DNA of 64,000 nucleotides from Branchiostoma floridae (taxonomy: Eukaryota > Chordata > Leptocardii > Amphioxiformes > Branchiostomatidae), in NCBI RefSeq assembly GCF_000003815.2, contig NC_049982.1, positions 2,286,624 through 2,350,623 on the forward strand, written 5' to 3'. The notes beneath the pieces were generated by a model, which had not been told where the DNA came from, did not search any database, and saw only the letters and a list, made by a program, of their open reading frames with translations. The number at the start of each line of letters is the position of its first letter. Position 1 is the first letter of the stretch. This document shows positions 46,919 to 60,600 of the stretch, piece by piece. The translations under genes and the position numbers were made by a program.

Positions 46919-47099
46919 GTCACATTTCCAAACCGGGGCCCGGCCGGGCAGCTTTCGGGAACGAAAAGTATGATATATAAAAGACACCAAACTACACAAG
47001 ACGTAATGATAATAGTTCTGCGTATTACTTATGTATATACTTTCACATATACATGACTATTTTCCGTTTCCCTGGCCAACCCCGGTTTGGAAATGTGAC
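46919..47099. mobile_element. MITE, GTCACATTTCCAAACC family
   Basis: GTCACATTTCCAAACCGGGG ... CCCCGGTTTGGAAATGTGAC, the best-preserved ends of the three copies; no transposase. Confidence 0.82.
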
Positions 47100-47658
47100 G
47101 TGTGGCCAGCTTAATAAATTTGGGCCAAAGATGAGAATAAGAGTTTTGTAAAGGTGCACTCTCACTGCACTTGCGTCAAGCTTGCGTCACTACGGGGATC
47201 GTTCACGGCGTTATTTTCTCGGATTTTTTTTAATGATTTAGATATTGCGTAATGCGCTTAAGTATGATTTAGAAGGCAAAAAAAAAGTAAAAAAAAATTT
47301 GATCACAATTTGTGGATCAAATGTCTTTCGTGATTTAGTTTTTAACGTTTTCTAATTTTTTCGCAACCATTTGTGTACTTCTGACGCTCTACCGTTTGTG
47401 CACGTGTGTGTGCGTTTCCGGGCTTTTGTGGTTGGCAACTTCCTAGGACTCCTGGATGATATTTGGACAGGTCTTTGGAAAACTAGCTAAAACTACTAAT
47501 ATTGGCCTCCTTGTTTCTGAACTTGGTACTGCAGCAGAACTTCCGGTTTTGCATCTTTTCTATATACTTTTTTTTCCTGCCTAGTCCTACCAACAGTGGT
47601 AAAAACAATGGCTTTTTGACCATGCTAGACTAAGAGGTTAGCAATAGTGCATTTTTAA

Positions 47659-47871
47659 TAGCCTCCTTTAGCGGCCTCTCTGGGGGCCTTGGCGGATTTT
47701 CAAATTCTTAACCGGGAGAACGCCGGGAAAGGAAATTATACCGGGAAAGGAATATATACCTAGCGGGGGGCCAGTACAAGGTTCCCGGTATATTCCATTC
47801 CCGGCGTTTTCCCGGTTAAAAATCGCGAATTAATCCGCCAAGGCCCCCAGAGAGGCTGGTGAAGTAGGCTA
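47659..47871. mobile_element. 213-bp hairpin element
   Basis: TAGCCTCCTTTAGCGGCCTC ... GAGGCTGGTGAAGTAGGCTA, with GGGGGCCTTGGCGGATT and its inverse, and CGGGAA(A)GGAATATA inverted at the centre. It lies just past the likely 3' end of Alx b. Confidence 0.8.
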
Positions 47872-47953
47872 CGTCTTTAGAGTCTTCACTATTTAAGTCC
47901 TCACAACAGTGCAATGATGAAAAGCACAGCCGGTAAAGTGTTCGTATCAACTC

Positions 47954-47959
47954 TTTATT
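47954..47959 (-). promoter_or_regulatory. candidate poly(A) signal of Alx b
   Basis: AATAAA on the minus strand in GGAATAAAGAGTTGAT, about 1.1 kb past the stop; Alx a has AATAAAGTTGAT at its candidate site. An 213-bp hairpin element (47659-47871) lies just beyond, so the transcript probably ends here. Confidence 0.4.
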
Positions 47960-49053
47960 CCATCTGAGAACACGGTACACAATAGAATCATCACGAGTCT
48001 GGAAATGCTCAGCTGTTTATATTATAGGACGGAATGTAAGGTTACGATTTGGACACAACGTCAAAGAGCTACAGTATTGAAGAAATCGGAAACATACAAC
48101 ATACAATAGAATACGTTGAACCATACGGCAAAATATACGTATAACCGATATTTTACTTTGTCATTCCGAGAAATAAGCTTCTAGAATATATACTCTGGTC
48201 CCTTCGAAGAGTAATTAGCATATTTACACATATCGAACTGGCTTCGCAGTCCTCTTAGAACATAGGAAATCTATCATTACTTTGGGACAGGGTCTTTGTC
48301 AAAAGACAAAAAAAAAAAGAAAAGAAAAAGAAACAACATAAAGCATTGTAACGTAATAGCGGGCATATATATTTACATGTGTTGAACGGTTTTTGTAAAG
48401 AAAATGTTCAGAATTTGGTCGTCGTTCGAAACTCTGTTGTGGTTTTGTGCTATTGCTATATACCAAACTTAACCAGTTCACTTAGATATATATCTTTCCT
48501 GAGGTTGTTAAAGCTGACATTTCGTTTCTTAACGAAGTTCTGTTTGGTCACCCCTTACGATATGTGGTTGCTATGTCACCCACGAATCTCTAATGGCGAT
48601 CGTACTACAGGTGAGTAAGAACCAAATGGTACCGCAAATAGAAACTCGAACTTGCGTCTGTTTTCACACCTTCAGGAAGCAAACGGCAACGGCAAAACAG
48701 AATCACAGTAGAGATTACAACAATGAAATTCTGAACATTTTACCAAAAGAAAAAAAAAAGAAATTGTAACAACATAAATGTCAAAACATGGCTAAACATC
48801 ATGGTAGCCGACGCATATAACATGATTATGTTATTTACATTACCATACAAGAATATCAAAATCAAATTGATCAAACAAAAAAGAAAAGAAAAGAAAAGAA
48901 GAATACCAAACGATAACTATATCTTAACATCAAAACTCTCTTTACATTGTACGTTTTTACCATCTGCTTTACGAGTATACATGTACACAAAGGCACGGGA
49001 CATTCGGACGGAACTAACTACTTTGGTCTAGCTTCTTTTTAATTCCTTCATCA

Positions 49054-49350
49054 TCACTGCACGTAGACGCCCCCGAAAAGCCCCATGGCAACGCTGTGTT
49101 CCTTCGCTTTTAGTCTCAGTTCCGCGATACTGGACGTCCGTCTGTCCGAGTCGCCGCCGGGCATGCCGGGAAAGTACTGTCCAGCTGACGTGGTCATGTG
49201 ACTCGGGTACGTGTCCTCATTGGTTGTTGGTGGCGAGGCGGAGGTAAGGTAGGAGTGCGCCTGCGTGGCCACGCCCATGAAGCTTGCAGGGTTGGACTGG
49301 GGAGCCATGCAGGAGGCGTTGGTTGTGGTGGTCCACTGGGTCGGCTGGGC
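49054..49350 (-). CDS. Alx: Alx b coding exon 5 with OAR domain and stop
   Basis: 297 bp including TGA, after TTGCCAG. Starts [14 protein letters not shown], holds [18 protein letters not shown] and the OAR motif, and ends LFGGVYVQ. Confidence 0.94.
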   Translation of the reverse strand, partial: AQPTQWTTTTNASCMAPQSNPASFMGVATQAHSYLTSASPPTTNEDTYPSHMTTSAGQYFPGMPGGDSDRRTSSIAELRLKAKEHSVAMGLFGGVYVQ

Positions 49351-51059
49351 CTGGCAATAAAATATGAACAAAAATAATACATTGAAATTGGATTTTGGAA
49401 TCACCAACGCTGCGATATAATCCAGTATCTCTATTTCTCTTGTGCTTAAAATCTAATGGAATGATATCTATAATCTACAAGCAGATCCTACAATGGCATA
49501 AGATACTAGTAGTATGTACCAAACTAGCAAAGGAGTGTAGTCAGCCAAAATGTGTCCATATGGCTTGTAGCAAAAAACACACTCCTCTGCCAGCTTTTGA
49601 TACCATAGGATATGCTTGGACATCATAATATCTAATAAGCCCAATATAAAGATTGTGTTTTGCAATATGGTTTTTATAAGCGATGTTACTTTTGCCACAC
49701 GATGCCATTTTTGCGAATTGCACATTTTCTATGGAGGCTAGCGATGATTTCAAACGCAAGCGATCCGACGCCAGCATCCTGCATTTGCAAAATGATTATT
49801 TCCATTCCCGAATGTAACCTGCTGCAAGATACAATAGAGCTACGGAGGATCAAATGCTGTAGGTGGAAGAGGCTCTCTAGATCGGTTCGAGCGAAAGCTA
49901 GAGCTAAGTAAATAAGTAACTTGTAAGGTGTTGTGTTTCGTCATGACGTGGATAAACAAACAAACAAACAAACAAACAAAACGTACCTGTGTGTAGCCGT
50001 TCTGTCTCTGTCCCATGGAGATGTCGTACGGATCGGCCCCGAGCGCCACCTGGCGGATCCCGGCCATCTGCTGGAACCGCTCCTTCTTCCTCCACTTGGC
50101 GCGACGGTTCTGGAACCAGACCTGCGTAGGTACACAAAAACGGACACGTCACTTACTACACAGATATCTATGACGTGTAGTGACAGACACACAGCCCCGA
50201 CAAAAAGGTACAACGCCCAGCCGGACCCTATATCTGCTTGGAGATGACGCAGGGTCGTATTTAGCCGCGACCACATTACTTCCGAGTACGGCAATGATGG
50301 ACTTGCTATCAGTCCAAACTGGCCAATTTTCTACTATTTTACGCGGCATTCTGTGTAACCTGGTAGGGGCTAGCCTGGAAGCAGACTGTTTCAAGGGCCT
50401 ATACAGCCCAAATCCTTGTCTACTGTACCATCGTCCTTGACTGGACCAACATGGCACAGGGGAAATTTTACAGTAGGCCGGAGTGATACACGAGACACTA
50501 TTGAGATCGTGCCACGCAAGTCTGAGTACCAGAATACGGCTTGGCGTTTGATAAGCATCGACTTTGGCCAAGTTAGAAATAAAAATCTGGTAGGAGTCGA
50601 TTGGCCTACATAAGAATAAAATCCCATAGCAACTTATTTGTCCCTATTTGGCCATTTTTCCCCCTTCAGCTGACACGTCTGTAAGGATATTTAAGAGTCT
50701 GGTGTCCAGACTAGGTAGAAGCTAGTGAGTGACAGGCTGATTTCCCCCCGGGGTCCCCCTCGGGTCCGACATGTGGCGGGGCGACTTCGCGGTGCCAGCG
50801 GTGACATCTCCCCCGCCCCTCCCGCCGGGAAACGGGCGCGCCCCGATCCACCGTGACCGAACCAGTTAACTCTCAGACTCAGGAGCTGTCTACCGACAGA
50901 TGTGTAACACTGCCACATCACATACACGTGCATACACACACAGACGAACAGACATACACACGGACAGACAGACATGCTAGCTCGGACACAGGCGTGACCG
51001 AACCGGTTAACACCCAACAGCGGAGCTTGGTCTACCTGCAGATGTGTTACACGGTGTAC

Positions 51060-51094
<35 letters not shown>

Positions 51095-51141
51095 CACACT
51101 CACGCATACACACACACACACACACACACACACTCACGCAT

Positions 51142-51198
<57 letters not shown>

Positions 51199-51322
51199 AA
51201 CACACACACACACACACACACGGACAGACAGACATACACGGGCGCTCCCCGATCCACCGTGACCGAACCGGTTAACTCTCAGACTCGGGAGCTGTCTACC
51301 GGCAGATGTGTTACACTGGCAC

Positions 51323-51363
<41 letters not shown>

Positions 51364-51647
51364 GACGAACAGACATACACACAGACAGACAGTCATGCTA
51401 GCTGGGACACAGGCGTGCTCCGATCCACCGTGACCGAACTGCAGTCTCAGGAACAGTCTACCGGCAGATGTGTTACACGGTGTACACGCACTGGCACACA
51501 CACACATGTGCACGGACAGACAGACATACATAGTAGCAGGGACACAGGCGCACTCATCGTGATCGAATCGGAGAAAGAGCTCAAAAGATCCAACGGCAGA
51601 TGTGTTGTTAGCCTAGCCCAGCGTACACACGCACGAACTCACTCACA

Positions 51648-51690
<43 letters not shown>

Positions 51691-54600
51691 ACACGAAAAG
51701 ATGGAAATTTGACCATAAATGGATTTAACAAAACGTTGATATGCCAAACAATTGTCAACGAAACTCAAGTGTAAGCCAACGTAGATGTGGTTTCCTTATT
51801 TTTTACTGTTTAACTCCTTCAAAGGAGCTCATACATTCGACTTCATTTATTGTTCAAAGTGAGTTTTTGTTAGTATTTGACACACTTCCGCTGTATATAC
51901 GACTTATGCTTGGCCCCGAAAACCCGATCCAACATTTGTACCGCGGAAATAACGAGTGAAATTGGCGTGGCCGCGGCGATGGCAAAAACATGTGCACTCG
52001 GCGAGCTCCGGGGCGTTGTTACTGAAATCTCCGGGAGCGCAGACATACGGAAACGCCCGCCAGACCAACCACTTCCCTCTCTTTTCGTTTGGTGGTGACC
52101 CCGAACGGTTGCTCGCCCCCCTCCCACCGCGCCTCCTCCAAACATCCCCGCCCTCCAGCGCACCGAGGCCCGAACACTGACGCCAGCGCCGCGGGAGGGG
52201 GACGCACCTCACACGCAGAACGTCTGGGCCGAACCAGCAACGTCTTGAGACTTGAACGACGTCTTGGGAAGGCTGAGAAATTACACACCTGCTTCTCAAG
52301 ATGTTGCGGAATCGTGTTTGTAACCGAGGAGACGTGTTTTGTGAAAGGCATGCCCGGGAAGCGTTGTGATAGGAAGGGGATATGTGTTTCAATTTCCTTA
52401 CAGTCTTTCCCACTTCAAAAGCCAAAATATCCAAGAACATTCTTTCTTTCTTTCTTTTATTTCCTACCATCCACGTAAAATCCAATAATTATAGACAGAA
52501 ACTAAACCTTAGACTTGGTAAGTTACACAGAATTGCACTTAAATTGCCGTTTGGAACTTAGACATTTCCAATGTCAAATTGTCTTCGATTCGTAAAATTT
52601 TCAAAGCCAAATCGTCTTCGATTCCAATCGATTGTTCAACATTTTGTCGTATTTGTATGGTACCAGCGAACGGGAAATCACACATGATAAAAGAAAATGA
52701 GTCTTTGACAGTCATCTATGCCACATCTCCAACCCTTTCCTCTTCCGATCCCAACTTGGCACGCGATATCGGTCAAGACAAGCCAGGTTCGGCTCTGAGC
52801 AGAGCTCTGAGCGGCTACCGAGTTTTGTTTTCAGGGTTGCCACTGTCAACGTCAGGCTTGGAGCGAAGCCACGACACCACATGAGTAACGACAGAACCCA
52901 TCCACATTACAGATGATAAGACAGCGACTATGGAGAACATGGACTTACTTGTGACGTTCACAAAACATCGTTGTGAAGGGTGTTTCATGGACAGCACACA
53001 AACAAACGAAGACAAGATCAATCGTTATCATATCATAAGAGAATACACTTATGTGGCGGTGCAGATCATTATGTCATTTGTAAAACGTCCTGTAATATTT
53101 ATGCCTTTTCAGGATATACGTGTACTTACAGCTGAAGAGAATCTCTCAAACGTATATACAAATTGTCATCAACTGTAAATACTGTAAGATGACATGTATT
53201 GTCATCCTAAAATAAAAAAAAAGAGTTGTTACAAGATGTTGATTGTTGTTTTACAAAATTCAAAATGATATACACAAATATGTAATCTATAGCTATCTTG
53301 TCTTTTCTCCCCGGGATCTATTAACTAAGATGATTATTAATTCATTGTCCTCTGGTTGTCTTATAGCCTGGTTACCAAACCCCAGCCCGATCTCAAGTAT
53401 CTATCGTGCAGGGGTCTGGCCGGATGGGATAGGAACTCTTCTCAATTTTGCACCTTATAGTGGGCAAAAAAACCCACCAATAGAACAACACAGGATCAGC
53501 AGGAGGTAATTATAATTACACCCCTGCCATGATTGGTTAAAGACCCCCAACTGTACTTTTTGAATCCATAACGTAGCTGATTCGCTACTGTGATAGCCTG
53601 CTGACCAACTGTGGTGTGTTGTAGCTGGCTACCTGTGGTGAGAGTGGTCATCAATCCTAGGTTCTCCTCCCACTGATCAACGGGCCTTCGAGAACCTTTC
53701 TACAGCCATGTTGCCAGACCCCAACACGAAAGATATATCTTGAGGTTGGGGTATGGAATCCAGGCTAGTTGTCTTACTGAATGTAACACGTTTCGTTTTT
53801 GTTATTTATGTAGTGGGCCCCCTTGGAAATCAACTTCAAACAAGTTGAAGGGGCTACCCACATGTTTCGAGATGAATAAATAAATAAATAAAATGACGAA
53901 CGATCTTGTCTTTGTTTTTGTCGGAATCTTTTCATGTACAGTTAAGTGTATACTGTTCTTTGGAGTTAACTTTTCACTTTTCTGCTTCGCCGAATCGTAA
54001 CCTATCCCCGGACCTGACGTGAGATTCTCCCGGCCCTGCCACGCGCGTGTTCCCGCCGGATGGCCTGATCAAAGCGGCGGTGCCCGCGCGCAGACGTGCC
54101 GCGGAAGTGCTGAGCTCGCTGCGGGGGAGGCGCAGGACAGGCCAGGAAATAGACTCCCGCCACCTCATCAATAAACTCCGACACCTCATCAAGATCCCAT
54201 CACGGGCAGAAAGGGGCGGGGTACTTAGAGTAGGGAAATATAAAAGCAGATGTGGGGAGGGTGTCCTGAACAAACTGCGCTTATTACAGCCCCGGGCAGC
54301 ACAGTTTGTGTTACATAGACTTTGGGGAGGAAGTAGAACTCTCGCACAAAATGATAATCTGATCTTCATTCTCCTACGCAGAGGGAAATATTGTCACAAT
54401 GTGCTCTTTCCAATACTGTGACCAGTTCATTAGGACCGCGAGGAGGTATCTACAAGCAGTTGTTTTCTCATGCCAACACAGATAAAGTTTCATGCTAGCA
54501 CTAGACCTTTAGAGTCTTACCAGACTGACAAAGTGAAGACCCTTTTATAATATCTGATGCATTTCCTGACAAAGTAAAGACATGAGCCCAAATGATGGGA

Positions 54601-57600
54601 ATGTAGTACAATACCAATGGGCTTGACCGGTCATTGGAGAACAAATTTGTTTCAAATACTACCTCTATTGGAAATCTACTAAAACAATTCAGCCAATTCT
54701 TATTTCTTAAACCAAGCTCAGTTGGGACAAATAGAAAAGTTTTCACGGGTGAACCCAATCCGTAACGTCCCAGACGTGTTCTCAAACCCTGACGAACGTT
54801 CTGGTTCCGAAGCCCGGTTCATAAAACTTGGTGAGAAGTTGTCTGTCGTTAGCGAGGGCCACTTGAGAAGGACCATCTAGAATAACAGTTTATAATTTGT
54901 CTTTCTCCGGTAGAGACGAATAGAACAGTTCCCATTGATGAATCCAGTCCTCTGTAACGCCCCAGACGTGTTTTTATACCTTCACGAACGTCCTGGTCCA
55001 TAAAACTTGCTGAGAAGTTGTCTGTCGTTAGCGAGGGCCACTTGAGAAGGACCATCTAGAATAACAGTTTATAATTTGTCTTACTCTAGCCTACTCCCCG
55101 TGGAGACAGCGGCTCCAGCGAGTGGGGGATGATTTGTCTCAAATCTCATTAACTTCTGGCCACCAGATGGCGGCAAGTGCCAAGGACTGGGGAGGCAGAT
55201 TCCAGCATGTTAGCAGACGGTGGGTAAGGGAATCGCAAGGTTTTTCGCAGGATTGGGAGGTTTTCTGAGGAAAGCTGTCAGACCCGAGAAAAAAATATGG
55301 TGAATTTTTCTTGGGCAAAGTTAGAGAAAAAGGGAACTTTTTAGAGGAAAGTGGCAACGATTTCCTAGTTAGTCAGGAACTCAAGATTTAAGTGTAGGAA
55401 TCACCGTACTAAATTGGATGGCACTCAGGCTACCATTTTCCGTGGAACAACTTTCCTATAACAGGTTTCTGAGCATTAGTCTTATACGAGTAATTAATTA
55501 CTCTAGCAACTATCCCAGAACAAGATGTCAAACGGGTCAATATACATAGGGACAGTACACTCACCTAGAGATGAGCTATTCACACCACTTTTAATGCGCT
55601 GAAGTCGGGTTGACCTGCAATATCCTAATGTGCTATTTTTAGTTACAATTTACTACTTACCTACTAGTATATAAAGACAGACCACTATCTACTTCGATAG
55701 GAAATCTAAGAAGGGGGTTGGTTCAATACCGTCAGTCAGATGGCGACAAGCCAAGAACCAACCAATGCCACGGATTCTGGTAAGAGTGGCCATAATTCAC
55801 AAACGTTCGCGTGAGAAAACTCCATACAGTCCCAGTTTTAAATGCATATGCTGCCCGTGAAAGTCCACGGGAGGGACGAGGGACATCTCATACAAGTCTT
55901 TTACTTAGTCCAAATTTTCCTAAATTGGCAAACATTGCATAAGACTACTAAAGAGGAAGTGAACTATGTACTGTCAAATGAATAGTCCATTATGCGAAAT
56001 AGCTACCGACAAATTCCGATTTTACAAGAATTTGTACCTATGCCGTGGCAATGTCTCAAAAATCAGTGATCATAGACATTACTGTAACCACCGTTATTTT
56101 TTTCCAATAACAGAAGATTAATCCACTAAAGCCCAAAGTTCGATCCTCTTTGCAAGTTTGAGAAATATTTCATAACTTAAGACAAGAAACTTGTACTTTC
56201 AACTTGTAAATTGTGTGAAATAGCTACCGAAAAATTCAAATTTTACGATATATATGATTTTAGCATCTTTGCCGTGGCATTGTCTCAAAATCAATGATCA
56301 TAGACCACCGTTATTTTTTTTCCAATGTAAGAAGATTAATCCACTAAATCCCAAAGTTCCTCTTGGCAAATATGAGAACTATTTCAGGTCCCCCCACTTG
56401 ACAGCGCGCTGGCAGCCGCCGTGCCCGAAAGCGAGCCGCACGGCGTGCATTCCTGCATCAAATGGGGTCAGGCGCGGTCATGATCGACACTGCATCCCCG
56501 GTGGACATGGAACGGTGTAACATTACTGCATGCCAGGATCGCACTTGAACTTTTACCGTTACAGTCCCAAATGTGCTAGACCGGTATCAACCTATGTTAT
56601 ACTTTAGCTCCCAAGTCTCTTTTATTTCTGCAACAGTTTCAACTCGACGAGGTCTGATCTGATCTCAAAGCAGACGTGTCAACTGGATAAAAAGTATTTG
56701 ACCAAATAGGGAAAAATTGCTATGGGACTTCAGTCAGTCTTTTGCAGTCTATCCAGCTATCACTCGGTCAGTTCACTTCTAGCTATTTTTCATAGTGGAC
56801 AAGACCCCATAATCAATGATGACATCATTACGTCATAAAATTGCATTAATTAGCATCTTGCAACAAGGCACTTTATGACACTCAACTGCAACATGTAGTT
56901 TTTGAAGACCCCCCGAAGTCCGCAGCCTGGGTTTTCTTGTGCCGTTACTTCTACAATGCTTATATTAATTAATATTCCTAACTTGGCCAAATTACCCTAT
57001 TATACTATATATTCAACCAGGTGGGCGTCTGGTAGAGACTACGTCTGGCCGTCTGTAAAAGCAAGGTGCTGAAACAAGGGCTACTATCTCTCGAACAGAG
57101 AGGCCCGTGCGTAGATGAACACCATGAAGGTGCTTCTCTGGTTCTCTCAGAGAGAGACGGCAATGCAATGCCAGGCCGGCAGCACTGTTGTGTTAGGACT
57201 ATGTCAGCTCGGAGGCTTTGTAGTGTTTTCGGTGAAACCCACAACAGAAAGAGACGCGATGCGATACGCGGCCATACACCCTGCCTTGCTGACGGACGCG
57301 TCGAACCCTTATCTTATCAGCAGCTAACCCTGACCTCACTGATAACAGCTCTGATTACCTACAATAACAGAAAAGGTTCAAAAGTGCAAACTACTCTCCG
57401 AGGTGTCGGGATCCCCGGGCAAAACACAAGACTGGCGGAGGGTGACAACTGTGAGCTATAGATTTCTGTATACAGTATAGACGTCATTTGGCATGTTACT
57501 TAATTTTGCAGCAAGTATTTTGCCAAAACCACGATATTCATGGTTAGCCGATCCTGTACGATGGCATCATTGAAGAGGACGTATGACTCATACTATGAGG

Positions 57601-60600
57601 CTATTTTTAACTAATGAAAACACAAATGGTGCCATATACATCAGGGAGAGAGAGCGACACACACACACACACACACAGAATCAGATACAAACAGAGACAG
57701 ACAGACAGACAGACAGACAGGCAGAGAGATACACACACACAAAGACAAACCGACAGACAGAGAGAGATACACACAGATACATACATACAAACATCTGTGT
57801 TTGTAGCATACAAGGATCACAAACTCATTGATGATTTCCATGTTCTTGACCTTCACGAGATTTGCGTTTTCAGGTTTCAGGACACAATCTTGTGTTTTCA
57901 TCATTGTCATCCACGGCACCTTGCCAAAGTTCTGGGATGGGGTGGCGTTTTACCTGCGTATGTTCGCGAAAGGCACAGCTTACAGTGTATGGTAAGTGTT
58001 ATGATTGGTTTTGTTGCATTCTCATGATTCTTTATGTTACATTTTATCGCCAAAATTGCAATATTTGTTTCAGCTAGATTCTTGGACCGACATCTCTCCA
58101 CCCGACACCAAGACGTGCTATACAGAAGAAAGCTTACGTTACGATGATAATCTCCAAGCAGATCCTCCCGTAGCATAAGATAGTATGAACAGATAACTCT
58201 CCAAGCAGAGGTTGGTAACTTGGTGGGGTGACCTTGGGGTGACCTTTTCCTTATATGCTGTCTTTTTGCATCGGCCTCCCAAAAAAAAAGGCATGAAAGG
58301 AAAAGGTCACGATTTTCCCCACCAACCTCTGCTTGGAGAGTATCAAAAGCTGACAAAGGAGAGAAGTCGGCCTAGGAGTGTATATGGCTACCGGAGCTTG
58401 CGTCTCACACAGTCAAAGAACTCCCCAAACATGTATAAGATTCTTGCCTCCAATCTAACCTCTACCACGTGATAAAACAGACTTCTCACCTGCACCCTGG
58501 CCTCCGTCAGGTCCGCCCTGAGCGCCAGCTGCTCGCGCATGTACACATCCGGGTAATGTGTCTTCTGGAACACACGTTCCATCTCCTCCAGCTGGAAGCT
58601 GAACAAAATATACAGGTTAGTGCGCATGTACACATCCGGGTAATGTGTCTTCTGGAACACGCGTTCCATCTCCTCCAGCTGGAAGCTGAACAAAATATAC
58701 AGGTTAGTGCGCATGTACACATCCGGGTAATGTGTCTTCTGGAACACGCGTTCCATCTCCTCCAGCTGGAAGCTGAACAAAATATACAGGTTAGTGCGCA
58801 TGTACACATCCGGGTAATGTGTCTTCTGGAACACACGTTCCATCTCCTCCAGCTGGAAGCTGAACAAAATATACAGGTTAGTGCGCATGTACACATCCGG
58901 GTAATGTGTCTTCTGGAACACACGTTCCATCTCCTCCAGCTGGAAGCTGAACCAAATATACAGGTTAGTGCGCATGTACACATCCGGGTAATGTGTCTTC
59001 TGGAACACGCGTTCCATCTCCTCCAGCTGGAAGCTGAACAAAATATACAGGTTAGTGCGCATGTACACATCCGGGTAGTGTGTCTTCTGGAACACGCGTT
59101 CCATCTCCTCCAGCTGGAAGCTGAACAAAATGGCGGACAGGTAAGATATATACAGGTGATAAACATATATTCTTCCTGACCCTACTCTGGGCTGACCCGT
59201 AATCATTGTCTTGTGACAGTGCACATTAAGCTGTAATGTATACAGTCCAACTGGGCAACTTCGCATTATTGCACACACCGGACAATTGCACGAAATACGC
59301 TGGAAACTTAGGTGTGCAATTAAACGACTTCTACTGTTTCACTGGATGAAAGGCCTTTTCTGTATGTTTATTTTCTTACATTTACAAGGAAAATATAGGT
59401 TGATTAATTGCACGTGTCATCAATTTCAGTCGTGCTGTAGTACATCTGACGATACTGATCATATCATATCATAGAACTTTAAGAACGTTTCGTTGAATTC
59501 GGTTACTAGTAATCTCCAAGAAGGTCCTGCGGTAGCATAAGATAGTATCAAAAGCTGGCAGAGGAGTGTGTATGCGACCGTCTGACTCTCTTTGCTCCGT
59601 GGCCGGCTTTGATAGTATCTTATGACTGTAGGATCTGCTTGGAGATTAGGATTCGGTGTCGTATCGAGGCACATGACCAACCTGGTAAAAGTGGTCCTGT
59701 TCCTCCGCTTCTTCTTCTTGTCGCCGGCGGCGTGGGTCGAGCTCTCCTCCGAGGAGTCGTCTGCGGCGTCCCGGTCCCTGTTGGGCGAGGCCGGGCCGGT
59801 GGGCTTGGCGTCCGCGTTGGTGAGAGGCACGCGGTTCTCGTCGTCGCTGTTGGAGTGGTGGCCGTCATCTGGTGGGGAAAAAGAAAAGTAAAGTTACTTA
59901 TTTGAATGATTGAACTTTACCATATTTACGCTCGTAGTATGTAGAAGGCTACTCAATGAAGACAGTGTCAGGTTGTACATGCGTATCTGAGTTTTCTGAC
60001 GCTACTGCGTGCGTCTCACTGAATCTGCAGCAAGTTTATATGAAGTTGCAGCGCCGATGTGACCGAGCAAATTGTTTGACAGAGAGTACAGACTTTTTTG
60101 TACGCTTAGCATCATCTTCCATAAACAACACATATCCGATCAAGAACGTATCGACGCCGTCGATGTGCCGCAGATTGTATTACTAGTTAGTACTATTATT
60201 CCACGATCTCGAAACGCGACATCTCTTTTGTTTCACGTTCTTTGACCACTTTCGTCCCATCGTAGCAAGCTCTTCAAAACTAACGCACTGAGAAAGGCGA
60301 AAGTGCGATAGTCGGCTCGTATTTTTATGGGGGTGGCAGGCAGGGGGTATGTTATTTCTGCTTACTTTATTTACTGGATGGTACTGAAATGAGTATCAAG
60401 TTGACTTTGTCAAATGTCTACGCTTATTTAGCGCTTTGCTTTTCGGAATATTAGCAAACTTTAACACTTTATTCCCGTTGTCCTAGCAATGGAGAATGAT
60501 TTACGACAAACTGGGTTACATGGATCACAACATCTCCAGAAACCGCTCAGAGTTTTCCTTGGGAATTTGCGAGATCAAAGAGGCTCGCTGTGAGCCGGCT

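Larger units (their letters stand above)
51700..58148. other. Alx b intron 3, large part
   Basis: GC-rich patch at 51960-52230 and 54000-54150, the tandem duplications listed separately, a (CA)/(GACA) tract at 57655-57790. Long frames here overlap on both strands and lack splice or codon support. Confidence 0.4.

Noticed and set aside
51904-52485. 193-aa minus-strand frame in Alx b intron 3
   Set aside because: GC-rich stretch with overlapping long frames on both strands, no domain, no splice or start support.
58388-59278. Single long gene of 296 aa with seven homeodomain halves
   Set aside because: The frame crosses the splice acceptors; the true exon is the 3'-most unit. Kept as a possible splicing outcome only, not as a separate gene.
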